Notes: generated by a model not told the origin, from the sequence alone. 45,170 nt of DNA from Helicobacter cinaedi CCUG 18818 = ATCC BAA-847 (GCF_000155475.1 NZ_DS990392.1:318959-364128); one strand, 5' to 3'. Counted from the stretch's first letter, positions 34,443 to 43,965 are shown. Made by a program: numbers and translations.

Positions 34443-35120
34443 GTGAAGATTCAAAAAAATACCAAACTTACTCATATTCAACTGCTTAACACCAAACTCA
34501 ACATTGATGGCTTAGAGCTTATGGGGAGTTTAGAATCTCGCAGTGTTGATTTGTGTTTTTTTGACCCGCAGTATCGTGGGGTGCTTGATAAAATGCGTTA
34601 TGGGAATGAAGGGGAGCGACAAAAGGGCAGAAGCAATCTTGTGCAGATGAGTGAAACGCAGATTCAAAGCTTTATATGCGAGATTGATAGAGTGCTAAAG
34701 CCTAGTTGTTATTTGATGCTGTGGATTGATAAGTTTCATCTATGCGAGGGGGTAAAAGCGTGGGTGAAACAAACAAGTTTGCAGGTGGTAGATCTCATTA
34801 CTTGGGATAAGCTCAAAATAGGTATGGGCTATCGCACAAGGCGACAGAGCGAGTATCTGCTGGTTTTGCAAAAAGCACCGATAAAGGCTAAAAATACTTG
34901 GCGGCTTCATAATATCCGCGATGTGTGGAGTGAGAAGATTCCAAATGATGAGCTAAAGATTCATCCGCATTCAAAGCCCAAAGGATTGCAAAAAGCTTTA
35001 ATAGAATCTTGCACAAATAAGGGCGATTTAGTGCTTGATCCAGCAAGTGGGAGTTTTAGCGTGTTTGAGTGTGCTAAGGAGTTAGGGCGAGAGTTTATCG
35101 GCACAAATCTTATGCCTTAA
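34443..35120 (+). CDS. Orphan DNA methyltransferase (beta-class order; possibly CtsM-like)
   Basis: GTG 34443 follows AAAGG; the ATG two bases earlier runs into a stop. The 225-residue protein has the catalytic motif DPQY (variant of DPPY) in [13 protein letters not shown] near residue 42, [15 protein letters not shown], and a C-terminal SAM motif [20 protein letters not shown]. The order catalytic motif then SAM motif, with a short target region, matches beta-class N4-cytosine/N6-adenine enzymes. No restriction gene is next to it. It recalls the Campylobacter orphan enzyme CtsM (RAATTY), from memory only. A role in self-DNA marking is inference. Confidence 0.78.
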   Translation: MKIQKNTKLTHIQLLNTKLNIDGLELMGSLESRSVDLCFFDPQYRGVLDKMRYGNEGERQKGRSNLVQMSETQIQSFICEIDRVLKPSCYLMLWIDKFHLCEGVKAWVKQTSLQVVDLITWDKLKIGMGYRTRRQSEYLLVLQKAPIKAKNTWRLHNIRDVWSEKIPNDELKIHPHSKPKGLQKALIESCTNKGDLVLDPASGSFSVFECAKELGREFIGTNLMP

Positions 35121-35128
35121 GCACACAT

Positions 35129-35710
35129 TTAGACTTTGATAATGTAAGTCCCACAAAGCACATCGTGCAAAAGCCGTCCATCACGGCGGATAAGCCCAAA
35201 GAGTAGCCCTACAAGGAAAGTCGTGCCAACAAGCCACAGCGCATAACGCACGAGAGATTTAAAAAGGCTGATTTTGACAAAGGGCGAGTGTGTCTCATCA
35301 GTAGTATTTGAATCTTGTGCGGATTGCTCTTGCATAGTAGCTTTCTTGGAATGAGAATCCTGCCTTTGCATAAGCTTTAAACCCATATAGCGATAACCGG
35401 GTGTTTGCGAAGTGAAAGCCAAAAAAAGCGAAATGATAAGCCCATAGCCTACACCACAGGCAAGAATTGCACTTTGATTATGTGTGAAGTCGTTTTTACC
35501 ATCTAAAAACACATAGGTTGTGAGATATAAAAGGGGCATATTTATCATAAACATATCTGTGATAAATGCCTTAATCCGCTCACTCGCATACATTAGTTGA
35601 AGTTGCTTTTTGAGATGAAAATCTTTGAAGCTTACCCATTGTGAATGCGGTTGAGATTCTATCTGTGGAGTGTGTTTTTGAGACTTTATCTCACGCCAAC
35701 GCTTTGCCAT
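35129..35710 (-). CDS. RDD family membrane protein
   Basis: The 193-residue protein has a soluble N-terminus, then about three membrane segments (IKAFITDMFMINMPLLYLTTYVF, ILACGVGYGLIISLFLAF and the terminal YALWLVGTTFLVGLLFGLI) with RDD-type features near the end (RRDGRLLHDVLCGTYII). The first conserved position (A/R-x-x-D) is in ERIKAFITDMFM. A hydrophilic loop between segments 2 and 3 is low in complexity. Its ATG abuts the pyrE stop (one-base overlap), so it is cotranscribed. Function unknown in this family. Confidence 0.78.
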   Translation of the reverse strand: MAKRWREIKSQKHTPQIESQPHSQWVSFKDFHLKKQLQLMYASERIKAFITDMFMINMPLLYLTTYVFLDGKNDFTHNQSAILACGVGYGLIISLFLAFTSQTPGYRYMGLKLMQRQDSHSKKATMQEQSAQDSNTTDETHSPFVKISLFKSLVRYALWLVGTTFLVGLLFGLIRRDGRLLHDVLCGTYIIKV

Positions 35711-36324
35711 TAGTTCCCACGGCTACCGGGCTTCACAGCTTTATCTGCTCCATTTTGACAAAGCGGACAAGAGCTAGGCTCATACATATTAAACACAAAA
35801 TCTTCTAATGCAAAAAGCGGTATATGCTCTGGCAGTCGTGCTTCCTTTTTCCGCTCTAAATGTGAGCCTACGCGTTTGCAGAATCCGCGATTAGCTAATC
35901 CTGCAAAGGCAACTATCTTTGCCCCTTGAAACTCCACGCATTGTGCAGATTCCAACGCTGAACCACCTGTTGTGATAATATCTTCACACACAAGCACCCT
36001 TTCACCCTGCTTCACTTCAAAGCCCCGCCTTAGCTGCATTTGCCCTTCTACCCGCTCTGTAAAGATAAATCTCACACCCAAAGCCCTAGCAAGCTCATAT
36101 CCTGCCAAAATCCCACCAAGAGCCGGAGAACAGACACAATCCACTTCTATATGAGATTCTAGAATCTGTTTGGCTAAAGCGTTGGCTAGTTTTTCAGCGA
36201 CTTTTGGATTTTCAAGCACACGGGCAGATTGCAGATAGTGATCTGAATGATTCCCACTGCTTAAGAGAAAATGCCCTTTAAGCAAGGCATTGGCATCAAT
36301 ATAGTATTGTTTGACATCAAGCAT
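35710..36324 (-). CDS. pyrE: Orotate phosphoribosyltransferase
   Basis: The 204-residue protein has the PRPP-binding motif [34 protein letters not shown] at the N-terminus and [15 protein letters not shown]. It makes orotidine monophosphate from orotate and PRPP in pyrimidine synthesis. AAAGGAG precedes the start. The C-terminus carries CPLC and a short basic tail, as in related epsilonproteobacterial enzymes. Cotranscribed with the RDD protein, 10 nt from the outer-membrane protein gene upstream. Confidence 0.92.
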   Translation of the reverse strand: MLDVKQYYIDANALLKGHFLLSSGNHSDHYLQSARVLENPKVAEKLANALAKQILESHIEVDCVCSPALGGILAGYELARALGVRFIFTERVEGQMQLRRGFEVKQGERVLVCEDIITTGGSALESAQCVEFQGAKIVAFAGLANRGFCKRVGSHLERKKEARLPEHIPLFALEDFVFNMYEPSSCPLCQNGADKAVKPGSRGN

Positions 36325-36334
36325 AAAAACTCCT

Positions 36335-37015
36335 TTAAAATTTATATGAATATTTGAGATAATTTACACTCATACCGCGTTCTTTCTGGTAATCTAGCAA
36401 ATCATAGCCCACAAAAAGCTCGTGATGTCTGCCATAGGTGAAAATAGGTCCAAAAGCGATTGTTGAAAAAAACCACTTTTTATGCTCGGCAGTAAGGGTT
36501 GGGATAATGGCTGAATCCGTCCTTGAGAAGTTAAACGCTCCTAGTGAGCCAAGCCTAATGCGAAAGCCGATGTAGGAATTTGCGTAGATTCTATATTCTG
36601 CTGAAAATCCACCGCGATAAATTTGCATTGCATTTGGCTTACTGCTATCAAACTCTAAGTCGGCAAATCCGCCATAATTTGTGCGATCAAAGAAGCCAAA
36701 AATCCGCAAAGAATGCCTTTTACCAAAGATAAAATCATATCCTACTTCTACGCCTAAAACACTACTTGTCCCTAGGCTTGGGGTAAAAGCAGCCCCAATG
36801 CTAACAAGCCCATAGAATCCTTCTCTTGGGTCCTTTGGCTTTTTGATTTTTATCCCTGCGACTTTATAGAGTAATTCCTGACGCGTTTGTTTGACATCTT
36901 CTAGCACTTCTTCGGGGTTTTTATCTTGTGGGAAATCTTGAACAACTTCTTTTTTTGCACCCTGTGCTAAACTCCCACAAAATGCGATACAAGCTAGGAT
37001 TGTGTAGAATCTCAT
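36335..37015 (-). CDS. Helicobacter-type outer-membrane beta-barrel protein
   Basis: The start is ATG at 37015 ([20 protein letters not shown]), preceded by AAAGGGAG; the longer frame has no support. The roughly 226-residue product has a signal peptide cleaved near residue 20, a charged linker of about 45 residues, and beta strands ([43 protein letters not shown]) ending with the aromatic KYSYKF. This matches small outer-membrane proteins in Helicobacter families. It heads a unit with pyrE and the RDD protein. Ligand or role unknown. Confidence 0.75.
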   Translation of the reverse strand: MRFYTILACIAFCGSLAQGAKKEVVQDFPQDKNPEEVLEDVKQTRQELLYKVAGIKIKKPKDPREGFYGLVSIGAAFTPSLGTSSVLGVEVGYDFIFGKRHSLRIFGFFDRTNYGGFADLEFDSSKPNAMQIYRGGFSAEYRIYANSYIGFRIRLGSLGAFNFSRTDSAIIPTLTAEHKKWFFSTIAFGPIFTYGRHHELFVGYDLLDYQKERGMSVNYLKYSYKF

Positions 37016-37100
37016 ATACTCCCTTTCAGTTGTGCTTACTAAACTTGGGCTTTGCGTAAGCAAGTTGGTAAAAAGTTGTGTTATTCTAATATATTTTTGT

Positions 37101-37106
37101 TATACT
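37101..37106 (+). promoter_or_regulatory. Extended -10 promoter for the DUF2147-like protein gene
   Basis: TGTTATACT at 37098-37106 is an extended -10 element; transcription would start near 37113, giving a leader of about 85 nt. A weaker TAGAAT on the opposite strand at 37083-37088 may serve the outer-membrane protein gene. Confidence 0.45.
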
Positions 37107-37197
37107 TACAAAATCAAACTTGCAAAAACGCGAGTTTATCTAAGCACAAGCGAATTTCGTGCCACTTTTTATCTTATTAAAACTTAAAGGAGAGATA

Positions 37198-37698
37198 ATG
37201 CGTATATTTCAGCTAGTTGCTACTTGTGGAATGTGTGTTGGGCTATTTGGAGTGGATTTAGAGGGTTATTATATGACGCATAAGGGTGAGAGTGGGAGAC
37301 AATCTATCGTGGAGTTTTTTCAAAAAGATGGGAAATATTACTGCTATGGCTTTGCGAATGTTGATGGCTCTGCCCCTAAAAAAGATGTGAATAATGAGAA
37401 TCCAGCTCTAAGAGAACGCTTTGATAAGGGCAGTGTATTTGTGTATAACCTTGTGCGAGATGGCAAAAGCGATGTGTTTAAAAATGGCAAAGTGTATAAC
37501 TTTGATGCGGGAAAAGAGTATTATGCAAAAGTTACGCTTAAAGGTGATACGCTTGAGCTACGAGGGAGTATTGATAAATCGGGCTTAATGGGTGAGACAA
37601 AAATATGGAAAAAGTTAAGTGATAAGGAAGTTGCTCCATATCTTTCGCAAAAGCCTGATTTTTCCGTTGTCGAAGCAAGTCTCAAAGATATAAAATAA
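37198..37698 (+). CDS. DUF2147-like exported protein
   Basis: ATG 37198 has AAAGGAGAG upstream; the frame from 37159 is too early. The 166-residue product has a short signal peptide (FQLVATCGMCVGLFGV, cleaved near residue 18), then DLEGYYMTHKGESGRQSIVEF, KYYCYGFAN and LELRGSIDKSGLMGETKIWKK. This arrangement matches DUF2147, an exported lipocalin-like fold of unknown function. Located just upstream of uvrD with 15 nt between. Confidence 0.7.
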   Translation: MRIFQLVATCGMCVGLFGVDLEGYYMTHKGESGRQSIVEFFQKDGKYYCYGFANVDGSAPKKDVNNENPALRERFDKGSVFVYNLVRDGKSDVFKNGKVYNFDAGKEYYAKVTLKGDTLELRGSIDKSGLMGETKIWKKLSDKEVAPYLSQKPDFSVVEASLKDIK

Positions 37699-37713
37699 TA
37701 ACAACAAAATCTT

Positions 37714-39810
37714 ATGGCAGATTCACCACTTCATCAAGCACTTCAATCTTTGAATCCCAAGCAAAAAGAGGCAGCCACACATATTGATGGGGCTTTGCTG
37801 ATTCTAGCTGGGGCTGGGAGTGGGAAGACAAAAACGCTCACTACGCGTCTAGCTTATCTTATTAACGAAGTGGGAATCCCACCAAGTGCCACACTTACCC
37901 TGACTTTTACAAATAAAGCCGCACAAGAGATGAGAGATAGAGCATTAAGCCTTTTAAGTAATGCCTACCAAGCCCCGCCACTTCTATGCACTTTTCATAA
38001 ATTTGGCTTACTTTTTTTGCGTTTTTATATTAAGGTGTTGGAGCGGGAGGCAAACTTTGTCGTGCTAGATTCTGATGATAAAAAGGCGATTTTAAAATCC
38101 TTATCAAAAGCCCTGCCCGTATCGCATTTTGACTCATATATTTCAAATATGAAAAATAGCTTTCTCTCCCCACAAGAGGCAGCAGCCTACGCTCACAGCC
38201 CGGAATATAAGCTGATGAATAGAATCTATGCCGAGTATGAAAGCTATATACAAAAAAAGAATCTACTTGATTTTGATGATTTACTTTATCTTACCTATAA
38301 GATTCTATCCCAAAGGAGTGATATTGCTAAAGAGATGAGTCAAAGGTATCAATACATTATGGTAGATGAGTATCAAGACACAAATGAGCTGCAATACAAG
38401 ATTCTAAAATCTCTATGCACAACGCATAATAATCTTTGTGTCGTGGGTGATGATGATCAAAGCATTTATGGGTGGCGTGGAGCGGATATTGGCAATATTT
38501 TGCGTTTTGCTAAGGAATTTAGCGGGGCAACGACCATAAAGCTAGAAGAAAACTACCGCTCAAGTGAGGAGATTTTGCAAGCAGCCAATGCTTTAATCGC
38601 TCACAATACCGAGCGTTTGGGTAAGAATCTAAAAAGTGTTAAAGGCTCTATACAAGCAGTTAGAGTGATAGAAAATGATGATGAAGCACAAGAAGCTACC
38701 TTTTTGGCTAAAGAGATAGCAAGGCTGTGTGAGAATGGGGAAAATCCAAGCGATATTGCTATTTTATTCCGTGTGAATGCGTTATCAAGGAGTATTGAAG
38801 AGAGCTTTAATCGCTTTAAGATTCCATATAAGCTCATTGGGGCGGTGCGGTTTTATGAACGAGCCGAGATAAAGGACTTGTTAAGCTACTTGCGTTTGAT
38901 TGTGAATGCAGATGATGATTTTTCATTCCTTAGGATTATTAATCGCCCAAAACGCGGGATTGGTAAGGTTACACAAAGCAAACTAGAGCAGCTCTCTCAA
39001 AGTAAAGGGCTTTCCTGCCTTGCGTGTTTGGAGCAATATCCATTAGAATCTAAAGCCCACATTGGAGAAAAGGCATATACCGCACTTGTCAAACTACAAA
39101 AAGATTTATCTAAATGGCGGAATATGACGGATTTGAGTGAGATGATTGAGGATATGCAGGAGAATCTTATTTTTGAGTTTAGCCCACTTGATGAAGTAGA
39201 TAGGGAAGGGAATATCTATGAATTTTATGGTATGTTTAAAGACTATGTCATTCATAATCCCACAAATACTTTAGATGAGTTTTTAAATGACTTAGCCCTT
39301 GCTAGTCCTAGTGATGAGGCGGTTGGGGATTGTGTAAGCTGTATGAGTGTGCATTCAGCAAAGGGACTAGAATTTAAGCATATTTATGTGATTGGCTTTG
39401 AGGAAGGGTTTTTCCCACTGCATCGTGGGGAGAATGATGAGCTAGAGGAGGAACGGAGGCTTGGCTATGTCGCCTTTACTCGTGCTAAGGAGCATTTGAG
39501 TTTGTGTTATAGTAAGAGTCGGCTCTATCGTGGCAAAAGGGAGTGGCAACTTAGGCAATCAAGATTTTTAAAAGAGAGTGGGCTAGTAGAAGGGGCAGAA
39601 TCTCTGCAAGATTCTCTTTCAAATACTTTAGAATCTAAAAATGATGAAATAGAAGTAGGCTCACAGGTGGTGCATAAGATTTTTGGTGTTGGAAGCGTGG
39701 AGGGTATGGAAGGCAAGGGAGAGCAGTGTAAGCTTAAGATTAATTTTGGTGGTTTAAGACGCGTGATTATAAGAAGTTTTGTGCAAAAGCTAGATGAAAG
39801 CAAAAGTTAG
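37714..39810 (+). CDS. uvrD: ATP-dependent DNA helicase UvrD/PcrA/Rep family
   Basis: The 698-residue superfamily 1A helicase has Walker A AGAGSGKTKTL, motif Ia LTLTFTNKAA, motif II YIMVDEYQDTNELQ, motif III VVGDDDQSIYGWRGAD, motif IV KLEENYRSS, motif V SVHSAKGLEFKHIYV and motif VI LGYVAFTRAKEHL. It acts in nucleotide-excision and mismatch-type repair and recombination control. C-terminal residues include a short DSLSNTLESK stretch made by the repeated octamers, and a tail of the UvrD tudor-like type (VGSQVVHKIFGVGSV). In the order uvrD-flgA-ubiX-coaD-tmk recalled from H. pylori. Confidence 0.94.
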   Translation: MADSPLHQALQSLNPKQKEAATHIDGALLILAGAGSGKTKTLTTRLAYLINEVGIPPSATLTLTFTNKAAQEMRDRALSLLSNAYQAPPLLCTFHKFGLLFLRFYIKVLEREANFVVLDSDDKKAILKSLSKALPVSHFDSYISNMKNSFLSPQEAAAYAHSPEYKLMNRIYAEYESYIQKKNLLDFDDLLYLTYKILSQRSDIAKEMSQRYQYIMVDEYQDTNELQYKILKSLCTTHNNLCVVGDDDQSIYGWRGADIGNILRFAKEFSGATTIKLEENYRSSEEILQAANALIAHNTERLGKNLKSVKGSIQAVRVIENDDEAQEATFLAKEIARLCENGENPSDIAILFRVNALSRSIEESFNRFKIPYKLIGAVRFYERAEIKDLLSYLRLIVNADDDFSFLRIINRPKRGIGKVTQSKLEQLSQSKGLSCLACLEQYPLESKAHIGEKAYTALVKLQKDLSKWRNMTDLSEMIEDMQENLIFEFSPLDEVDREGNIYEFYGMFKDYVIHNPTNTLDEFLNDLALASPSDEAVGDCVSCMSVHSAKGLEFKHIYVIGFEEGFFPLHRGENDELEEERRLGYVAFTRAKEHLSLCYSKSRLYRGKREWQLRQSRFLKESGLVEGAESLQDSLSNTLESKNDEIEVGSQVVHKIFGVGSVEGMEGKGEQCKLKINFGGLRRVIIRSFVQKLDESKS

Positions 39811-39836
39811 ATGAAGTAATAAGTGGGGCTAGGAAA

Positions 39837-40796
39837 ATGAAAAAGGTATTATTAAAAAAGACACTTAGTTTTTTGCTCTTTTGGCTTTTTGCTTCTTTTG
39901 CTACAATGGGGGCTTTGGCAGATGAGATTGAGATTCCAAAGTCTGTGCCTAGCTCAAAGCTGCATTTACAAAAAAGCTATTCTGTGAGCCAAAATGATAT
40001 TTACTCCACAGATTTATTTCCGCAAATGGATAGAAAGTTTAAAATCGCCTCTTTTCCGCCCGATAGATTCACACTTAGGCTAAAAAGTGTGGATATTAAG
40101 CTTATTTTTCAACGCTTTGGCTATAAGATAATCTCCTTTGAAAGCGATGTGGTGGAGTTTGAATTTGTCTCAAGTATGAAAGAAAATGACGCCCTAGAAT
40201 TTATCCAAAAGATGTATATTCAGCATTATGGCAAGGATTTGCAGATTGATAAGATTTTGGTGCGTCCTTTGGGGAATCTGCCTAAGGATTATACTTTGAT
40301 TGATTTTAGCATTCCAAACTTTGCTGTAAAAAAAAACAGCGGAAGCTTTACTATGGGATACCGCACACTAGATGGAGAGCGTATTAAAAAGCTCACATTT
40401 ATCTATGAGATACAAGCTCGTTTAAGGGTGGCAAAAAGCACACAAAATATCCCTTCTAGTGAGAATCTAAGTTTGCAGAATGTGGAAGAGGATTTTATCA
40501 AGTTTGAGCGTGTGGGGGCGGAGTTTGTGAGCATAGAGGAGATACAAAAATATAGTGCAAAAAGCTATATCCGCACACAAATGCCTATAACTAAAGATAA
40601 GCTTAAACCTAGAATCTTGGTCAAAAAAGGCGATATGGTGAGTGTTTTTAACAAGCAAGAGGGGGTGAGTATTGAAACTTTGCTTGTAGCAAAGCAAAGT
40701 GGAGCGTATAATGAGATTATAAACGCGCAAAATCCCGATAGCGGAAAGATTCTGCGGATTAGGATTGTGAGTGAGAATAAAGGCGAGATACTATGA
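39837..40796 (+). CDS. flgA: Flagellar basal body P-ring formation protein FlgA
   Basis: The 319-residue protein has a signal peptide (LSFLLFWLFASFATMGALA, cleaved near residue 28). The C-terminal SAF-type region shows RILVKKGDMVSVFN, VSIETLLVAKQSGAYNE and ILRIRIVSEN, typical of FlgA, a periplasmic chaperone for the P-ring. The N-terminal part is longer than in enterobacterial FlgA, as in other epsilonproteobacteria. The start is ATG 39837 after GGGGCTAGGAAA. Confidence 0.88.
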   Translation: MKKVLLKKTLSFLLFWLFASFATMGALADEIEIPKSVPSSKLHLQKSYSVSQNDIYSTDLFPQMDRKFKIASFPPDRFTLRLKSVDIKLIFQRFGYKIISFESDVVEFEFVSSMKENDALEFIQKMYIQHYGKDLQIDKILVRPLGNLPKDYTLIDFSIPNFAVKKNSGSFTMGYRTLDGERIKKLTFIYEIQARLRVAKSTQNIPSSENLSLQNVEEDFIKFERVGAEFVSIEEIQKYSAKSYIRTQMPITKDKLKPRILVKKGDMVSVFNKQEGVSIETLLVAKQSGAYNEIINAQNPDSGKILRIRIVSENKGEIL

Positions 40797-40830
40797 TCTT
40801 ACATTTGAAAAGACATAAAAAGGGGTAAAA

Positions 40831-41415
40831 ATGAGTATCAAAAAACTTGTAGTTGCCATAGGTGGAGCAAGTGGAGTGCATTTGGGCGTGAAGTTTATAG
40901 AATGTATCCCCAAAGATATAGAATTATTTGTTGTCGTCAGTGAGGGGGCAAAGGCTGTGGCATTGAGTGAAATGGGACAGGAGATTGAATCCGCACTTGA
41001 TAGGGCAAGGCAAAGCCGAGATTTTAGAATCTATGATGAAGATGAGCTAGATAGCGGGATTTCATCAGGGAGTTTTGGTATAGATGCGATGGCGATAATC
41101 CCTACAAGTATGAATCTTTTAGCAAAAGTGGCTCACGGCTTATGTGATGATCTCATCTCGCGTTGTGCAGCAGTTATGCTGAAAGAAAGACGCACATTAC
41201 TTTTAGCCCCGCGTGAAATGCCCTTTAGCCCCATTGCGTTGGAGCAAATGAGTAGGCTTTCAAACCTTGGCGTGATTATCTCTCCGCCAAATGTGGGGTA
41301 TTATGCTAAGATAAGAAATTTAGAATCTATGGAGTATTTTTTCATCGGTAAATGGCTTGATAGCTTGAAAATTCAAAATAGCTTATATAAGCGTTGGAAA
41401 ATTGACACAGATTAA
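40831..41415 (+). CDS. ubiX: Flavin prenyltransferase UbiX
   Basis: The 194-residue protein has AIGGASGVHLGVKF at the N-terminus (flavin-phosphate binding), PTSMNLLAKVAHGLCDDLISR, LLLAPREMPFSPIALEQM and a C-terminal PNVGYY. It makes prenylated FMN, cofactor of UbiD-type decarboxylases. Preceded by AAAAGGGG. Length is near the family norm. Neighbour of coaD as I recall for H. pylori. Confidence 0.92.
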   Translation: MSIKKLVVAIGGASGVHLGVKFIECIPKDIELFVVVSEGAKAVALSEMGQEIESALDRARQSRDFRIYDEDELDSGISSGSFGIDAMAIIPTSMNLLAKVAHGLCDDLISRCAAVMLKERRTLLLAPREMPFSPIALEQMSRLSNLGVIISPPNVGYYAKIRNLESMEYFFIGKWLDSLKIQNSLYKRWKIDTD

Positions 41416-41433
41416 TGAGTATAAGGAGCATAT

Positions 41434-41946
41434 ATGAGAGAGCTTGCCATTTATCCGGGGACTTTTGATCCTATCACAAATGGGCATTTAGATATTATCA
41501 AGCGTTCCATTGAGATTTTTGATAGAGTGATTGTTGCTGTGGCAGCATCAAACGCTAAAAAACCGATGTTTTGCTTACAAGAGCGGCTTGAGATACTAAA
41601 ACTTAGCACAAGTGATTTGCCAAAGGTGCAGGTGGAGAGCTTTGAAAATCTTTTAGCTGACTTTGCTAGAGAGAAGGGGGCTAGGGTGATTATAAGGGGA
41701 CTTAGGGCGGTGAGTGATTTTGAGTATGAATTACAAATGGGCTATGCGAATGCGTCATTAAATGATACGCTTGAGACAATTTATTTTATGCCGACTTTGC
41801 AAAATGCTTTTATTAGCTCATCTGTGGTGAGATCTATCATTGAGCATAATGGTAGATTTTCTCATCTTGTGCCAAGTGCGGCTGTGCCTTTTATCCAATC
41901 ACTCTATCAGCAAAAGATATTAGATTCTAAAGTGAAAAAGGATTAG
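41434..41946 (+). CDS. coaD: Phosphopantetheine adenylyltransferase
   Basis: The 170-residue protein opens with [18 protein letters not shown] (nucleotidyltransferase TxGH motif), then [15 protein letters not shown] and ISSSVVRSI (family-specific ATP-binding motif). It adenylates 4'-phosphopantetheine in coenzyme A synthesis. AAGGAG precedes the start; only three bases separate its stop from tmk. Confidence 0.95.
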   Translation: MRELAIYPGTFDPITNGHLDIIKRSIEIFDRVIVAVAASNAKKPMFCLQERLEILKLSTSDLPKVQVESFENLLADFAREKGARVIIRGLRAVSDFEYELQMGYANASLNDTLETIYFMPTLQNAFISSSVVRSIIEHNGRFSHLVPSAAVPFIQSLYQQKILDSKVKKD

Positions 41947-41949
41947 AGA

Positions 41950-42555
41950 ATGTATGTTGTGATTGAGGGTGTTGATACTTGCGGTAAAAGCACACAGCTA
42001 GAGCTGCTAAAAAAGCATTTTCCACAGGCTGTTTTTACAAAAGAACCCGGTGGTAGCGTGATAGGTGAATCTTTGCGGGATTTAATCCTTTTTGCACCGC
42101 AAAGGCAGGGCTTTGTGCTTGATGAATATGCGGAGTTTATGCTTTTTCTTGCGGATAGGGCGCAGCATTACAAAGAAGTATTAAAGCCGCATAAAAACAG
42201 GCTTGTAATCTCCGATAGAAGCTTAATCTCAAGCATTGCTTACGCAAAACATATAGATATGGATAAAGCCATTATGCTAAATAAACTTGTCCTGAGGGGA
42301 ATCTTGCCACAACTTGTAGTGATATTAAAGCTAGAAAAGAGTGCATTACAAGCGAGATTAGAATCTAAGAAAAATGACAGCATTGAAAGCCGTGGTATAG
42401 AATATATGCTTGAGATACAGGGGCGAATGTGCGAGGCGACAAAGATGTTAAATCTGCCTTATATTGAAATAAATGCGAGTTTGGATAGGGAAGTGATTTG
42501 CCAAGAGATTGTAGGTGAGATTAAAAGAGTAGAATCTAGCCTAAATAATTGCTAA
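41950..42555 (+). CDS. tmk: Thymidylate kinase
   Basis: The 201-residue P-loop kinase has Walker A EGVDTCGKST, with Cys where Gly is common, FTKEPGGSVIGESLRDL, and ISDRSLISSIAYA (a DRS version of the usual DRY/DRH). It phosphorylates dTMP. Preceded by coaD with a 3-nt gap; GATTAGAGA offers only a weak ribosome binding site, consistent with translational coupling. A charged stretch (KKNDSIESRG) near residues 138-148 reflects octamer-derived sequence in the lid region. Confidence 0.93.
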   Translation: MYVVIEGVDTCGKSTQLELLKKHFPQAVFTKEPGGSVIGESLRDLILFAPQRQGFVLDEYAEFMLFLADRAQHYKEVLKPHKNRLVISDRSLISSIAYAKHIDMDKAIMLNKLVLRGILPQLVVILKLEKSALQARLESKKNDSIESRGIEYMLEIQGRMCEATKMLNLPYIEINASLDREVICQEIVGEIKRVESSLNNC

Positions 42556-42568
42556 AGGAGCTTTGGCT

Positions 42569-42955
42569 TTGGAACTTGTGCTGTTTGTGCTTATGTTTAT
42601 TATGCCACTTGGCTTTGTTTGCGTAGTGTATGGGGTTTTACACTTTGGATTTGTGGGAGTAATGTATCTTATACATCTGTTTTATAAAAAAACCCAAAAT
42701 CAGCAAAGAGCTTTGTTAATGCTAAGAATCTTAGCCCTTTTTGCGTGGGTGATTTACCTTGCCTTGCCACTTTGGGCTGGTCTTATGCTTGGCTTAGAGA
42801 CTTATGAATTTGGCGTGTATAAGCAGCTTACAGATAAGGATAGGGGTGTGTATATCCTAGACATATATACTTTGTGTTGTTTATATATCTGTGCAATTTG
42901 GTTTTTAAGGAAGATTCTTGCCAAATTACATTGTGCTAAGGCTGCGTTGATATGA
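42569..42955 (+). CDS. Small membrane protein of unknown function
   Basis: AAAGGAG (42554-42560) gives best spacing to TTG 42569; TTG 42563 is two bases from it. The roughly 128-residue product has about four hydrophobic segments (LVLFVLMFIMPLGFVCVVYG, GFVGVMYLIHLF, LALFAWVIYLALPLWAGLML and LCCLYICAIWFL) and a basic C-terminus. Between tmk and the comF-like gene. I do not recognise a family. Confidence 0.6.
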   Translation: MELVLFVLMFIMPLGFVCVVYGVLHFGFVGVMYLIHLFYKKTQNQQRALLMLRILALFAWVIYLALPLWAGLMLGLETYEFGVYKQLTDKDRGVYILDIYTLCCLYICAIWFLRKILAKLHCAKAALI

Positions 42956-43009
42956 GAGGGTAGGGCAGAATCTTTATGAGCAGAATCTTAACAAGAAGGT
43001 TGTAAGAAA

Positions 43010-43678
43010 ATGAAATGTCTTGTGTGTGGGCGGTGGCATTGGCGTGTGGATTTTGTGATATGCAAGGCTTGTTTAGATTCTATACCGCTTAAGCTTTCTA
43101 CAAGAAAGCTAACAGATTCTATATACGCATATAGTTTTTATGCGTATAGTGATGTGAGTTTGCTTATGCAGAGTAAATATCAGCTTATCGGGTCGCGTGT
43201 TTTAAATCTTTTGGCACACAAAGCAGCGGCATATTTTTTCACACATATTGATTTTGCTGATTTTACTCAAAGGGTAGGGCTTGTGGGGCTAGATGACTAT
43301 CCCTATGGGGCGTATTCGCATACAGGCGTGATTGTAAGGGCATTTGAGAGAGAATCTAAAGGGGTATTTAAAGGCGTATATGGGGTGCTAAAAGCAAGAA
43401 ATGCCATCAAATACGCAGGGGAAAGCCTTGCTTTTCGTCAAAATAACCCAAAAGGATTCTATCTTACAAGAAATATCTCTTATCCGCTTGTCGTGTTGGT
43501 AGATGATATTATCACCACAGGGACTAGCTTTAGAGAAGCTATAAGTGTATTTTCAGCTTTTGATGTGGAGAATGAATCTAGGGTAGAATCTAAAGTAACT
43601 TTAGATTCTAAATTTGCTACAAAATCTTTAGAATCTAAAGTCATATCTTGTCTTGCTTTATGCGATGCGAGAGAATAG
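43010..43678 (+). CDS. ComF-family phosphoribosyltransferase-like protein
   Basis: The 222-residue protein has an N-terminal Cys pair pattern (CLVCGRWHW...CKACLDS) as in ComF zinc fingers and a C-terminal PRPP-type motif VVLVDDIITTGTSFREA. ComF proteins are linked to DNA uptake; Helicobacter is naturally competent. The last 35 residues (ESRVESKVTLDSK...SLESK) are an octamer-derived low-complexity insertion. AAAATG start with weak AAGAAGG upstream. Role in competence is by family, not shown here. Confidence 0.75.
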   Translation: MKCLVCGRWHWRVDFVICKACLDSIPLKLSTRKLTDSIYAYSFYAYSDVSLLMQSKYQLIGSRVLNLLAHKAAAYFFTHIDFADFTQRVGLVGLDDYPYGAYSHTGVIVRAFERESKGVFKGVYGVLKARNAIKYAGESLAFRQNNPKGFYLTRNISYPLVVLVDDIITTGTSFREAISVFSAFDVENESRVESKVTLDSKFATKSLESKVISCLALCDARE

Positions 43679-43683
43679 TTTAT

Positions 43684-43965
43684 TTATTTTCGTCTGGATC
43701 TTCGCTGTCGCATTGCGACTGCGGGGGGGGGGGGGGGGGTAGAATTTAGTCGTGTTTGAGATAGCACTTGAGATTCTATAAGTTCTAATTCTTTGGTAAG
43801 ATTTTGCTGTGTGGATAGGATTTCTTTAAACTTAAAGCCAAGCATAACAACCGCATATAACTCCTTTTTATTTTTCCGCCAATTATAAAGCGTTTTTGTG
43901 TCTATGTTTAAGATACCTGCAATGTCGCGTTGTGTAAGCTTGAGGGAGAAAGGATTATTTTTCAT
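43684..43965 (-). CDS. Small HTH regulator-like protein with poly-C-controlled C-terminus
   Basis: The 93-residue protein starts at 43965 and has a helix-turn-helix-like segment LTQRDIAGILNIDTKTLYNWRKNK at residues about 10-33. Near its end 17 C (43723-43739 on the plus strand as G) encode Thr followed by five Pro. At 17 the tail is basic (AVAMRQRRSRRK); at 16 it becomes acidic (QSQCDSEDPDENK); at 18 it becomes a longer tail ending RIA. The stop lies five bases from the comF-like gene's stop. Ribosome binding site: AAGGAG before the ATG. DNA-binding role is inference from the HTH; targets unknown. Confidence 0.65.
   Translation of the reverse strand: MKNNPFSLKLTQRDIAGILNIDTKTLYNWRKNKKELYAVVMLGFKFKEILSTQQNLTKELELIESQVLSQTRLNSTPPPPPAVAMRQRRSRRK
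43723..43739 (-). repeat. Poly-G/C contingency tract, 17 bases
   Basis: The longest homopolymer of the window. It is in the 3' part of the HTH gene, where all three frames stay open for 12-21 more codons, so length changes swap the tail rather than truncate the protein. Exact length is likely heterogeneous in a culture. Confidence 0.85.
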
